A DNA stretch of 31,950 nt from Ruminococcaceae bacterium UBA7127. Its GTDB lineage: Bacteria > Bacillota > Clostridia > Oscillospirales > Acutalibacteraceae. The stretch spans positions 1 through 31,950 of the forward strand of contig DKXL01000057.1 in assembly GCA_002493005.1 (NCBI GenBank). Direction: 5' to 3'. A program made the translations under genes and the position numbers. Shown here in pieces: positions 15,374 to 23,659 of the stretch. Each line of letters starts with the position of its first letter. Position 1 is the first letter of the stretch. Under the pieces are notes generated by a model, which had not been told where the DNA came from, did no database searches, and saw only the letters and a program-made list of their open reading frames with translations.

Positions 15374-17740
15374 TTACTTCTTGTAGCTTGTGTGCCAAAT
15401 TTCCTTAGCATACTCTAAGATTGAACGGTCAGATGAGAACTTGCCTGCGTTGGCAACGTTCATAAGACACTTCTTGCCGAATGCCTTGCGGTCAGCATAA
15501 TCAGCGTTAGCCTTAATCTTTGCGTCAACATAAAGTGGAAGATCATAAAGCAGGAAGTAATGATCGGCAACCTGCCATGATGTGCCCTTAAGAAGTGCAT
15601 CGTGAAGCTCCTTGAAGCTACCCTCGCCCTGAGCGCCGTCATCATCAAATGTGCCGTCGATAAGAGTATCGATAACTCTCTTGATTTCAGGGTTAGCGTC
15701 GTAGATAGCCTTAGGATCATAGCCCTCAGCCTTGAGTCTTTCAATATCTTCAACTCTTGCGCCGAATATATACTCGTTCTCTACGCCTGCGCACTCTGCG
15801 ATTTCGATGTTAGCACCGTCCCATGTGCCGAGTGTAACTGCACCGTTGAGCATAAACTTCATATTACCTGTACCTGATGCCTCAAGACCTGCTGTTGAAG
15901 TCTGCTCAGAAATATCAGCAGCAACAACAATCTTTTCTGCATAAGATACGTTGTAGTTAGAAATAAAGTAAACCTGAAGAAGATCTTTTGTTTCAGGATC
16001 GTTGTTTACAAGGTTTGCAATCTCGTTGATGTACTTGATGATTGCCTTTGCTCTTGCATAACCCGGAGCAGCCTTAGCACCGAAGATGAATGTTGTAGGA
16101 GTCCAGTTTGTGAGCTTCTTATCCTTGAGTCTGAAATAGATTGTCATAATTGAGAAAGCGTTAAGAAGCTGTCTCTTGTACTCGTGAAGACGCTTAACCT
16201 GAACATCATAGATTGAATCAGGATTAACATCATAGCCGTCCATCTTCTTGATGTACTCAGCAAGCTGAACCTTTTTCTTCTTCTTGATTGTGTTGAATTT
16301 GTTGATTGTTCTTGCGTCCATACAATCGTTGAGCTTTGAAAGAAGTGAAAGGTCTGTGAGCCAAGCGTCAGAACCAACCTTCTCTGTGATAAGAGCAGAA
16401 AGCTCAGGGTTGCAAAGACCAAGCCAACGGCGCTGTGTGATACCGTTTGTTTTGTTGAGGAATCTTTCAGGATATACCTGATACCACTCTTTAAGAACGT
16501 CGTTCTTGAGGATTTCTGTGTGAAGCTGAGCAACACCGTTTACATATGTGCCTGCATATGTTGCAAGTCTTGCCATATGAACAACATTGCCGTCGATAAT
16601 ACGCATCTTAGCCTTCATTTCCTCGCTTACGCCCTTAGCGGTAAGCTCTTCTTGGCACTTGTTGGCAATGAGACAGATGATGTGGTAAATTTCAGGAATA
16701 ACCTGTGTCATAAGGTCAGCAGGCCATTTTTCGAGAGCCTCGCCCAAAACAGTGTGGTTTGTGTAAGCGCAGGTCTTTCTTGCAATTTCAAATGCTTCGT
16801 CAAAGCTCTGACCCTCGTTCATAAGAAGTCTTACAAGCTCAGGAACGCATGATACTGGGTGTGTATCGTTAAGCTGAATAGCATTTTCCTTAGCAAAGAA
16901 GCTGAAGTCGTTGCCGTGCTTAGCCTTGTAGCGGCGCATAATGTCCTGAAGTGAAGCTGAGCAGAAGAAATACTGCTGCTTTAATCTGAGAACCTTGCCC
17001 TCGTACTTGTTGTCGTTTGGATAAAGAACCTTTGAGATATTCTCTGCATCATTCTTTTCCTTAACAGCCTTGTCGTATTCTGTATTGTTAAATGCTGTAA
17101 AGTCAAAATCTTCAACAGCCTCAGCCTGCCAAAGACGGAGTGTGTTAATGTTGTTTGTCTTGCAACCGATAACAGCCATATCATAAGGAACAGCCTTAAC
17201 TGTCTGATCTTTAAATGATACAGTAACAGCCTCGTCTTCCTGGCGAATGCACCAAGGATCTTCAAATCTCTGCCAGTTATCAGCAATTTCTACCTGATAG
17301 CCGTCTTCAATAAGCTGCTTAAAAAGACCGTATTTGTAACGAATGCCGTAACCGTCAAGAGGAACCTCCTGAGTTGCAGCACTGTCAAGATAGCAAGCCG
17401 CAAGACGACCGAGACCGCCGTTACCGAGAGCCGCGTCATCAATTTCTTCAAATACGTTGATGTCAACGCCCTTTTTCTTGAGCATTTTCTTAACATCCTC
17501 AAGAATTCCGAGACAATAAAGATTGTTGTACATCATTCTGCCCATGAGAAATTCTGCAGAGAAGTAGTAAGCTCTGCGCTCGCTGTTGTGTTTAGCCTTG
17601 CTTGCTGCCCAGTTGTCAGCGATTTCGCCCATTACAGCCTTACCGAGAGAAAGATGAAGTTCGGAAGGAGTGAGCTCTTCAACCTTTTTGCAGTACATAG
17701 ACTTAGCTGTGAGTTCGAGCTTTTCCATAATATTACCCAT
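15374..17740 (-). CDS. glgP: Glycogen/maltodextrin phosphorylase (GT35)
   Basis: A 788-residue cytoplasmic enzyme that releases glucose-1-phosphate from alpha-1,4-glucans using phosphate. It is recognised by YYFSAEFLMGR (58-68), the ALGNGGLGRLAACYLDS block (104-120), NDTHPV (291-296), KRLHEYKRQLLN (516-527) and the cofactor site EASGTGNMKF (620-629) with PLP lysine Lys628. The length is normal for a bacterial phosphorylase. GGAGG, located in the last codons of malQ, is 8 nt before the ATG, and the malQ stop is 3 nt upstream, so the two genes form one operon. MalQ supplies longer dextrins that this enzyme shortens. Substrate preference between glycogen and maltodextrin cannot be told from sequence. 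Confidence 0.97.
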   Translation of the reverse strand: MGNIMEKLELTAKSMYCKKVEELTPSELHLSLGKAVMGEIADNWAASKAKHNSERRAYYFSAEFLMGRMMYNNLYCLGILEDVKKMLKKKGVDINVFEEIDDAALGNGGLGRLAACYLDSAATQEVPLDGYGIRYKYGLFKQLIEDGYQVEIADNWQRFEDPWCIRQEDEAVTVSFKDQTVKAVPYDMAVIGCKTNNINTLRLWQAEAVEDFDFTAFNNTEYDKAVKEKNDAENISKVLYPNDNKYEGKVLRLKQQYFFCSASLQDIMRRYKAKHGNDFSFFAKENAIQLNDTHPVSCVPELVRLLMNEGQSFDEAFEIARKTCAYTNHTVLGEALEKWPADLMTQVIPEIYHIICLIANKCQEELTAKGVSEEMKAKMRIIDGNVVHMARLATYAGTYVNGVAQLHTEILKNDVLKEWYQVYPERFLNKTNGITQRRWLGLCNPELSALITEKVGSDAWLTDLSLLSKLNDCMDARTINKFNTIKKKKKVQLAEYIKKMDGYDVNPDSIYDVQVKRLHEYKRQLLNAFSIMTIYFRLKDKKLTNWTPTTFIFGAKAAPGYARAKAIIKYINEIANLVNNDPETKDLLQVYFISNYNVSYAEKIVVAADISEQTSTAGLEASGTGNMKFMLNGAVTLGTWDGANIEIAECAGVENEYIFGARVEDIERLKAEGYDPKAIYDANPEIKRVIDTLIDGTFDDDGAQGEGSFKELHDALLKGTSWQVADHYFLLYDLPLYVDAKIKANADYADRKAFGKKCLMNVANAGKFSSDRSILEYAKEIWHTSYKK

Positions 17741-17743
17741 TTT

Positions 17744-19231
17744 TTAATCCTCCAGTCGTCCGCTATTTACAGACATTGATTTTAATTTATCTGCAAGCTC
17801 ATCTGTGAGAGCTTCGCTGTCGAGTCGCCATACCCAGTTGCCGCCCAAAGTTGACGGAATGTTCATTCTTGCTTCTTTGCCAAGACCAAGAATGTCCTGA
17901 AGAGGTATGATAGCCATATCAGCCTTGCTTTCATATGCAGTGCGGATGAGTCCCCAGTTAAACGGCTCGTCCGGCGCCATATTGCAATAGCTTCTTGCGT
18001 AATTTACATCCTCGGGCTTTGCTGTTTCAACCCAACCCATAAGGGTATCGTTGTCGTGAGTTCCCGTGTAAACAACGCAGTTTTCTGTATATTTATGAGG
18101 AAGATAATCGTTTTCCTCGCCGCTGTCAAAAGCAAATTCAAGAACTTTCATTCCCGGGAAGCCTGTCTGCTCCAAAAGCTCGGTTACATCAGGAGTGAGA
18201 GTTCCGAGATCCTCGGCAACAATGTCAATCTTGCCGATTGCCTCTTCCATCATTTCAAAGAACTTGATGCGTGGGCCTTCAATCCATTCGCCGTTAATTG
18301 CGTTTTCGGCAGGATACGGAATTGAATAGTAGCTTGCAAAAGCTCTGAAATGGTCAATACGGGTGATGTCAAAAAGTTTTGAAGCCGCTTTTACACGCTC
18401 AAACCACCACTCATAGTCGACTTGCTCAAGGTAATCCCAGTCATAAAGCGGATTGCCCCAAAGCTGACCTGTTTCTGAGAAGTAGTCGGGCGGGCATCCT
18501 GCAACTGCTATAGGATCACCGTCGTCATAAAGTTGAAATAGCTCGGGATTAGCCCATGTGTCCGCACTGTCCATTGCAACATAAATAGGCATATCGCCCA
18601 AAATCTTGATGCCCAGACCGTTTACATAAGCGCGGAAAGCTTCCCACTGCTCATAGAATTTAAACTGAATAAATTTCCAGAAATCAATTTCGTTTTTAAA
18701 CTTGCGCTCATAGCGTTTTACAGCAGCTTCTTCGTGCATTTTGATTTCTTCGTCCGGCCACTCAGTCCAAGAAACCATATCAAAGCTCTTTTTAACAGCC
18801 ATATAGAGAGCGTAGTTTTTGAGCCACTTGCTGTTTTTGCGTTTAAATGAAGAAAAAGCTTTCTGGTCGCCTTTTTTAAAGTTATCATATGCGATTTTCA
18901 AAACTTCAAAACGGCTGTTGTAGATTTTTTCGTAGTCAACCTCAAACTCATTTGAACCCCAGTCGTAGCTCAAAATCTGCTCCTTGGTAACAAGACCCTC
19001 TTCACAAAGAGTGTCAAGGTCAATAAGGTAAGGATTGCCTGCATAAACCGAGAAAGACTGATACGGTGAATCACCGTAGCTTGTAGGTCCAACGGGAAGA
19101 ATCTGCCAAATTGTTTGACCTGATTTTTTAAGAAAATCAGCAAACTTGCGAGCCTCTTTGCCGATGGTGCCTATTCCGTAGGGGGACGGAAGCGAAGTGA
19201 TCGAAAGAAGGACACCTGCGCTTCTAGCCAT
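17744..19231 (-). CDS. malQ: 4-alpha-glucanotransferase (amylomaltase, GH77)
   Basis: A 495-residue cytoplasmic enzyme that moves maltosyl and longer units between alpha-glucans, releasing glucose. It is recognised by RSAGVLLSITSLPSPYGIGT (3-22), WQILPVGPT (42-50), the nucleophile in RIDHFRAF (Asp293), the acid/base in VAEDLG (Glu340) and THDNDT (Asp393). Start at 19231 because GGAG lies 9 nt upstream; an in-frame ATG at 19246 overlaps that site. It is the first gene of the malQ-glgP operon. Together the two convert imported maltodextrins to glucose and glucose-1-phosphate, fitting the secreted amylase at the right edge of the window. Confidence 0.96.
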   Translation of the reverse strand: MARSAGVLLSITSLPSPYGIGTIGKEARKFADFLKKSGQTIWQILPVGPTSYGDSPYQSFSVYAGNPYLIDLDTLCEEGLVTKEQILSYDWGSNEFEVDYEKIYNSRFEVLKIAYDNFKKGDQKAFSSFKRKNSKWLKNYALYMAVKKSFDMVSWTEWPDEEIKMHEEAAVKRYERKFKNEIDFWKFIQFKFYEQWEAFRAYVNGLGIKILGDMPIYVAMDSADTWANPELFQLYDDGDPIAVAGCPPDYFSETGQLWGNPLYDWDYLEQVDYEWWFERVKAASKLFDITRIDHFRAFASYYSIPYPAENAINGEWIEGPRIKFFEMMEEAIGKIDIVAEDLGTLTPDVTELLEQTGFPGMKVLEFAFDSGEENDYLPHKYTENCVVYTGTHDNDTLMGWVETAKPEDVNYARSYCNMAPDEPFNWGLIRTAYESKADMAIIPLQDILGLGKEARMNIPSTLGGNWVWRLDSEALTDELADKLKSMSVNSGRLED

Positions 19232-19318
19232 AAAAATCAACTCCATTCTGACGGATATTAAATTTTAAATCTATGGTTTTGGGCGCAAAATGCCACACAT
19301 CACCACAGTAACAAAATA

Positions 19319-19347
19319 ATTCTAACACATAAACTAAATTTTTACAA
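19319..19347 (-). promoter_or_regulatory. Promoter of malQ-glgP
   Basis: On the minus strand, TTGTAA (19347-19342) and TAGAAT (19324-19319) are 17 bp apart, with an extended -10 TGT before TAGAAT. The leader would be about 80 nt. I found no clear catabolite-repression (cre) site. Confidence 0.6.
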
Positions 19348-19363
19348 GTTATTTTTAAAACAT

Positions 19364-19906
19364 TTACAATATACTCAAAATCGTGAACAAAACTGCGTCG
19401 GAAGTTAGTTTTCTTATATAGCTTCTGGAATTTGTTTTGTTAATATTACCACCAAGCAGGAGCTTTATGGCGTAAGTTTTGTTTTTTGTGCATATGCCGC
19501 AGAACACAAGTCCGACAGGCTTTTCGGGTGTTCCGCCCGTAGGCCCTGCGATTCCCGTGGTGCTGACTGCAAGGTCTGCATCTGCCAGTCTGCGCACTCC
19601 CTCTGCCATCTGCATTGCAGTTTCGGAGGATACGGCTCCCAAAACCGACAGGGTTTCCTCGCTCACGTCGAGCACCTTATGTTTGATTTCATTTGAATAC
19701 GAGCAAACTCCGCAGTCAAATACCTCGCTTGCGCCGCTTACTGAGGTTATGCGTTCGCTGATAAGTCCGCCGGTACAGCTTTCTGCGGTAGCAAGTTTTA
19801 TGTTTCTTGCTCTTAGCTTTTCAACAACTTTTTCCTGCAAGGTGTCTGCGTCAAGGTTGTTTCTTCTCAATAGCTTTATAATGTCCAAATCGGTAAAAGT
19901 TACCAT
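19364..19906 (-). CDS. pncC: CinA C-terminal domain protein (nicotinamide-nucleotide amidase, PncC type)
   Basis: A 180-residue protein made of the CinA C-terminal domain only. It has TAESCTGGLIS (40-50), GVCSYSNEIKHKVL (66-79) and TTGIAGPTGG (116-125). Stand-alone forms such as E. coli PncC deamidate nicotinamide mononucleotide to nicotinate mononucleotide, recycling NAD breakdown products. The N-terminal MoCF-like domain of full CinA is absent, as in E. coli PncC. The ATG at 19906 has GGAG 8 nt upstream; a longer in-frame reading to 19984 runs through the promoter and is rejected. The gene is divergent from rsmE and shares promoter sequence with it. Confidence 0.9.
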   Translation of the reverse strand: MVTFTDLDIIKLLRRNNLDADTLQEKVVEKLRARNIKLATAESCTGGLISERITSVSGASEVFDCGVCSYSNEIKHKVLDVSEETLSVLGAVSSETAMQMAEGVRRLADADLAVSTTGIAGPTGGTPEKPVGLVFCGICTKNKTYAIKLLLGGNINKTNSRSYIRKLTSDAVLFTILSIL

Positions 19907-19955
19907 TATATCATCTCCGAAAAAATCTGATTTATCCGTATTCCAATTGCATATC

Positions 19956-19984
19956 AGTATAGCATCTGTTCGTTTGTATTGCAA
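19956..19984 (-). promoter_or_regulatory. Promoter of pncC
   Basis: On the minus strand, TTGCAA (19984-19979) and TATACT (19961-19956) are 17 bp apart with an extended -10 TGC. The leader of about 43 nt is consistent with the ATG at 19906. The -35 is palindromic and is also used by the divergent promoter. Confidence 0.6.
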
Positions 19985-20007
19985 TTATTTTTGATTTTTG
20001 ATATATT
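19979..20007 (+). promoter_or_regulatory. Promoter of rsmE-mtnN, sharing its -35 with the pncC promoter
   Basis: TTGCAA (19979-19984) and TATATT (20002-20007) are 17 bp apart, giving a leader of about 28 nt. A second candidate, TTGATA (19998-20003) and TATGAT (20021-20026), also 17 bp, would start inside the ribosome site and is less likely. Confidence 0.5.
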
Positions 20008-20041
20008 ATTATGTATAGATTATGATAAAAGAGGATTAGCT

Positions 20042-20767
20042 ATGGCTTGGTTTTTTGCGGAGCAGGACATTTGTTCAAATCAATATATTTTAACGGGCGA
20101 AAATGCAAAGCATATCTCAAAGGTTTTGCGAATGAGAATGGGCGAGGAACTCACGGTTGTTACGCCCAACCAAACGCAGTATGAGTGTAGGATTACCGAG
20201 TTTATTAACAACGATGTTGTGGTGGACGTAATATCAAGTAAGCCGTGCGAAAACGAACCGGATGTGTTTGTAACATTGTATCAGGCGCTCCCAAAAGGCG
20301 ATAAGATGGATTATATAATCCAGAAATGTACTGAACTTGGCGTAAGCAAAATTGTGCCGATGATTTCGGCAAGATGTGTATCAAGGCCGGACGAAAAATC
20401 GCTTGTAAAAAAGCAGGCGCGCTGGCAAAAAATCGCCTTGCAGGCTGCAATGCAGAGCAGGCGCGGAATTATTCCGCAGGTTTGCAGCTGTGTTTCATTT
20501 GAACAAGCCGCAGAGCTTACAAAAGAAAATGAAAAAACTATTTTCTTTTATGAAATAGGTGGTGAGTCTGTCAAAAAAATACTTTTGGACAAACCAAAAA
20601 CTGTCGGAATGTTTATCGGCAGTGAGGGCGGATTTGAACAGAGTGAGGTTGATTTGGTTGTTGCAAACGGCGGACAGGCTGCAACGCTCGGCAAGCGCAT
20701 TTTGCGTGCCGAAACCGCACCGCTGACCGCTTTATCGATTATTATGTATCAGACAGACAATTTTTGA
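20042..20767 (+). CDS. rsmE: 16S rRNA m3U1498 methyltransferase RsmE
   Basis: A 241-residue SPOUT-class methyltransferase that methylates N3 of U1498 in 16S rRNA using S-adenosylmethionine. The N-terminal PUA-like part contains HISKVLRMRMGE (24-35). The SPOUT knot has QALPKGDKMDYIIQKCTELG (81-100), FIGSEGGF (191-198) and LGKRILRAETAPLTAL (216-231). The Pro usual in IGPEGG is Ser here. The ATG at 20042 has AGAGGA 7 nt upstream. The adenosyl-nucleosidase gene follows 17 nt after the stop and is in the same operon, which would remove the SAH made by methylation. Confidence 0.95.
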   Translation: MAWFFAEQDICSNQYILTGENAKHISKVLRMRMGEELTVVTPNQTQYECRITEFINNDVVVDVISSKPCENEPDVFVTLYQALPKGDKMDYIIQKCTELGVSKIVPMISARCVSRPDEKSLVKKQARWQKIALQAAMQSRRGIIPQVCSCVSFEQAAELTKENEKTIFFYEIGGESVKKILLDKPKTVGMFIGSEGGFEQSEVDLVVANGGQAATLGKRILRAETAPLTALSIIMYQTDNF

Positions 20768-20784
20768 TTGACAGGAGAATTCAT

Positions 20785-21480
20785 ATGATTGGAATTATAT
20801 GCGCTATGCAAATTGAAGCCGACGGATTAATTGCACTTGCAGAGAACACGCAAACTGAGGTTATTGCAGGAATGAACTTTACTACAGGAAAGCTTCACGG
20901 CAAGGATATTGCCGTTGTGGTTTGCGGTGTGGGCAAGGTAAATGCCGCAATGTGCACGGTGGTTTTGCTTGAGAAATATCATCCTGAGGCAGTTGTCAAC
21001 AGCGGTGTTGCAGGCTCTTTGTCACCGCTTGTGAGCATTGGAGATATTGTTGTGGCGACAAAGGCTGTTGAACACGATATGAACACAACTGCCCTTGGCG
21101 ACAAGCAGGGAGAGGTGTCTTTTCCCAACGAAACGGTTATGTTTTTTGAATGTGATAAAAATATCAGCAATACTCTTGCACAGGTGTGCAAGACTATTCC
21201 CGACACAAAGGTTGAGCAGGGCATTGTTGCAAGCGGCGATATGTTTGTTTCAAAGCGTAGTCAGCGCCTGAGAATCAACGATGAATTCGGTGCTCTTGCC
21301 TGTGAAATGGAGGGTGCCGCAATCGGGCACGTTTGCTATAGCTACGCTACACCGTACGGTATTATCAGGGCAATTTCCGATGACCTTGACGAAAACAAGG
21401 GGATGGATTTTGTAAATTTCTGTGAGCTTGCAAGCAAAAAGACTGTTGCCGCAATGAGCGAATTTGTTAAAAATTTTTGA
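20785..21480 (+). CDS. mtnN: 5'-methylthioadenosine/S-adenosylhomocysteine nucleosidase
   Basis: A 231-residue cytoplasmic enzyme that cleaves adenine from methylthioadenosine and S-adenosylhomocysteine. It has MIGIICAMQIEAD at the N-terminus (proposed catalytic Glu11), the VVNSGVAGSL loop (70-79), the substrate loop CEMEGAAIGHVCY (173-185) and catalytic Asp199 in RAISDD. The length fits the family. The ATG at 20785 has AGGAG (20773-20777) 7 nt upstream. It follows rsmE, so product removal is coupled to a methyltransferase. No clear terminator follows; the ilvB promoter lies 67 bp downstream. Confidence 0.95.
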   Translation: MIGIICAMQIEADGLIALAENTQTEVIAGMNFTTGKLHGKDIAVVVCGVGKVNAAMCTVVLLEKYHPEAVVNSGVAGSLSPLVSIGDIVVATKAVEHDMNTTALGDKQGEVSFPNETVMFFECDKNISNTLAQVCKTIPDTKVEQGIVASGDMFVSKRSQRLRINDEFGALACEMEGAAIGHVCYSYATPYGIIRAISDDLDENKGMDFVNFCELASKKTVAAMSEFVKNF

Positions 21481-21546
21481 TTTATAAAGAATCGGTTAAT
21501 TGGTTGTACACAGTTATTAGTGTGTTTTGTCAATAATATTTGTGTA

Positions 21547-21575
21547 TTGACAAGTTTTGCACAAACAAGTAAAAT
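21547..21575 (+). promoter_or_regulatory. Promoter of ilvB
   Basis: A perfect TTGACA (21547-21552) and TAAAAT (21570-21575) with a 17-bp spacer. The leader is about 49 nt. No T-box or leucine-rich leader peptide is visible, so attenuation of the usual kind is not evident. Confidence 0.75.
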
Positions 21576-21630
21576 AAAAGGTAGCGTTAAATTTTTAATA
21601 TGCTACTTTACGCTTAAAAGGGGAGATTTT

Positions 21631-23298
21631 ATGCTGCTTTCTGGTGCAGAAATCATTTGTGAATGTTTAGTGGAGCAGGGAGTCGACACCGTGTTTGGTT
21701 ATCCGGGCGGTGCGGCGCTCAACACGTATGACGCTCTCTACAAGTACAGCGATAAAATTAATCATATTCTTACTGCGCATGAGCAGGGGGCTTCTCATGC
21801 CGCCGACGGTTATGCGCGTGCGACCGGAAAGGTCGGTGTTGTTATGACAACATCAGGACCGGGTGCTACAAATATCGTTACGGGTCTTGCAACTGCGAAT
21901 ATCGACAGTATTCCTCTTGTTGCAATTACAGGCAATGTTACTACCGACCAGCTTGGCAGAGACAGCTTTCAAGAGGTTGACATCGTTAACATTGTTAAAC
22001 CGGTAACAAAAGCAAGTTACCTTGTCCAAAGAGTTGAAGATTTGGCTGATACACTGCGCAAGGCATTTGCACTTGCTCAGGACGGAAGAAAAGGTCCGGT
22101 TCTCGTTGACGTGCCGAAGGATATAACCGCAAACAAAACCGAGTTTGAACCGTATAGTCCTGTAAAACCTATGAGAATAGAGATTAAAAATCCAGAGAAT
22201 ATCCGTGTTGTACAGGAAATGATTAGAAACGCCAAAAAGCCTATGATTTATGCAGGCGGTGGAATTATCAGCGGCAACGCAAGTGAAGAATTCAAGGCTT
22301 TTGCCGAGCTTATTGACGCTCCTGTCTGCTGTTCGCTTATGGGACTTGGCTGTATTCCTGCAAGCCATCCTTTGTGTGTCGGCAATATCGGTATGCACGG
22401 CGGATATGAAACAGGTATGGCTACCGCCGAATGTGATTTGATGATTTCCTGCGGCGCAAGATTTTCCGACCGTGTTGCAGGTGACCGTGAAAAATTCGGC
22501 GAGCAGGCTAAGATTGTTCAGCTTGAAATTGATGAAAAAGAAATCAACAAGAATGTTAAGGTTGACGAGTATATTCTCGGCGATATCAAGGAGATATTAA
22601 TTGCTCTGACTGTTGGTCTTGAACAGCAAAATCACCCTGATTGGATTGCACAAATTGAAGAGTGGAAGCATCATTTTGATGACGTTAAGCTCCCTGAAAG
22701 TAAGTATCCGCAGCCACAGGAGATTTTGCAGGCTGTCAATGAAATCAAAAACGATAGTGATATTATTGCAACAGATGTCGGTCAGCATCAGATGTGGGTT
22801 GCTCAGTACAGCAAAATCGAAAAGAACAAAACCCTGCTTACATCAGGCGGTATGGGCACTATGGGATTTGGTATGGGCGCCGCAATAGGCGCACAGTGCG
22901 CTTATCCCGACAAGAGAGTGTTCCTTATCACCGGCGACGGCAGTTTCCATATGAATTTAAATGAGCTTGTTACGATGAAGTCGTACAACCTGCCTGTTGT
23001 TATTGTTGTTATGAATAATACTGTACTCGGTATGGTTCGTCAGTGGCAAAAGCTGTTTTACGGCAGTCGTTTTTCACAGACTAATCCTCACCGTGCAACA
23101 GACTTTGTTGCGCTTGCAAATGCGTTCGGCATTGACGGTATGCGCATCACAAAGCCGGAGCAGGTCAAGGATGTTTTGCAGGATGCGTTAGCTCTTAACA
23201 AGCCTGTTGTTGTTGATTGCCAAATCAGTCCTGACGAAAACGTACTTCCGATGATACCGCCCGGAAAGACAATTAATGAAATCGTAACTGAGATGTAA
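21631..23298 (+). CDS. ilvB: Acetolactate synthase large subunit
   Basis: A 555-residue thiamine-diphosphate enzyme that joins two pyruvates, or pyruvate and 2-oxobutyrate, in branched-chain amino acid synthesis. It has the catalytic Glu51 in AHEQGASHAADGYAR, TSGPGATN (74-81), and the ThDP/Mg motif beginning GDGSFHMNLNEL and ending at VVMNN. The FAD-linked QLGRDSFQE region looks like the anabolic type rather than catabolic AlsS. The ATG at 21631 has AAGGGGAG at 21617-21624; an upstream in-frame ATG at 21520 precedes the promoter. No regulatory small subunit (ilvN) is adjacent; a terminator follows at 23373. Confidence 0.95.
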   Translation: MLLSGAEIICECLVEQGVDTVFGYPGGAALNTYDALYKYSDKINHILTAHEQGASHAADGYARATGKVGVVMTTSGPGATNIVTGLATANIDSIPLVAITGNVTTDQLGRDSFQEVDIVNIVKPVTKASYLVQRVEDLADTLRKAFALAQDGRKGPVLVDVPKDITANKTEFEPYSPVKPMRIEIKNPENIRVVQEMIRNAKKPMIYAGGGIISGNASEEFKAFAELIDAPVCCSLMGLGCIPASHPLCVGNIGMHGGYETGMATAECDLMISCGARFSDRVAGDREKFGEQAKIVQLEIDEKEINKNVKVDEYILGDIKEILIALTVGLEQQNHPDWIAQIEEWKHHFDDVKLPESKYPQPQEILQAVNEIKNDSDIIATDVGQHQMWVAQYSKIEKNKTLLTSGGMGTMGFGMGAAIGAQCAYPDKRVFLITGDGSFHMNLNELVTMKSYNLPVVIVVMNNTVLGMVRQWQKLFYGSRFSQTNPHRATDFVALANAFGIDGMRITKPEQVKDVLQDALALNKPVVVDCQISPDENVLPMIPPGKTINEIVTEM

Positions 23299-23372
23299 TT
23301 TTCGATATTGTATGATGTTTTAAAGCGATTAAATTATATGTCAGGTGAATTTATCAGATGCTAAAAAAGATT

Positions 23373-23401
23373 AAAGGCACACCGTTTTTTGGTGTGCCTT
23401 T
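23373..23401. terminator. Terminator between ilvB and the small minus-strand gene
   Basis: AAAGGCACACC (23373-23383) pairs perfectly with GGTGTGCCTTT (23391-23401) around a T-rich 7-nt loop. On the minus strand an A/T-rich tail with a T-run follows. It serves converging transcripts. Confidence 0.85.
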
Positions 23402-23416
23402 GTTGCGTTAGTTGCG

Positions 23417-23602
23417 TTATTTATTTGGAGGCGAGGGAGGAGTAATATACGGAAAAAGCTCCTCATATGCCTCTGCCTCAGCTTCATTTGTTAATCCTGC
23501 CGGAATAAGTCCGGTGCAGTCATACGTTGAGCAGGTGTTAAGCTCAAGATTATCAGGATTTGGCTGTATTACTGAGTCCGCCAATTTGTTTTTGTTTTTC
23601 AT
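23417..23602 (-). CDS. Small uncharacterised protein with a CTGLIP motif
   Basis: A 61-residue acidic protein. The N-terminus is polar; the centre reads TYDCTGLIPAG (27-37), followed by an acidic helix (NEAEAEAYEELFPYI, 39-53) and a proline-rich end. From memory, similar short proteins of Clostridia have a D-x-T-G-[LM]-I-P core and a YE-[ED]-x-[YF]-P end; I could not check this. The start has a GGTGAG site with short spacing. It lies 57 nt after the HAD hydrolase on the same strand and directly before a terminator, which supports its being real. Function unknown. The opposite strand is also open here but has no good start. Confidence 0.6.
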   Translation of the reverse strand: MKNKNKLADSVIQPNPDNLELNTCSTYDCTGLIPAGLTNEAEAEAYEELFPYITPPSPPNK

Positions 23603-23659
23603 AATCTCACCGTTATAAGTTTTTGCATTTTGGGCAAATTTATACGATGAAAGAATGTT

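Noticed and set aside
15460..17502. Several open frames antisense to or out of frame with glgP
   Set aside because: Arg/Leu-rich translations typical of shifted frames of a real gene; glgP is intact across the whole interval.
21481..21630. T-box or leader peptide upstream of ilvB
   Set aside because: The leader after the promoter is only about 49 nt, with no T-box sequence, terminator/antiterminator pair, or run of Leu, Val or Ile codons.
23412..23618. Plus-strand 68-residue frame opposite the small CTGLIP gene
   Set aside because: No ribosome site, serine-rich composition, and it begins just after a terminator; the minus-strand reading has better context.
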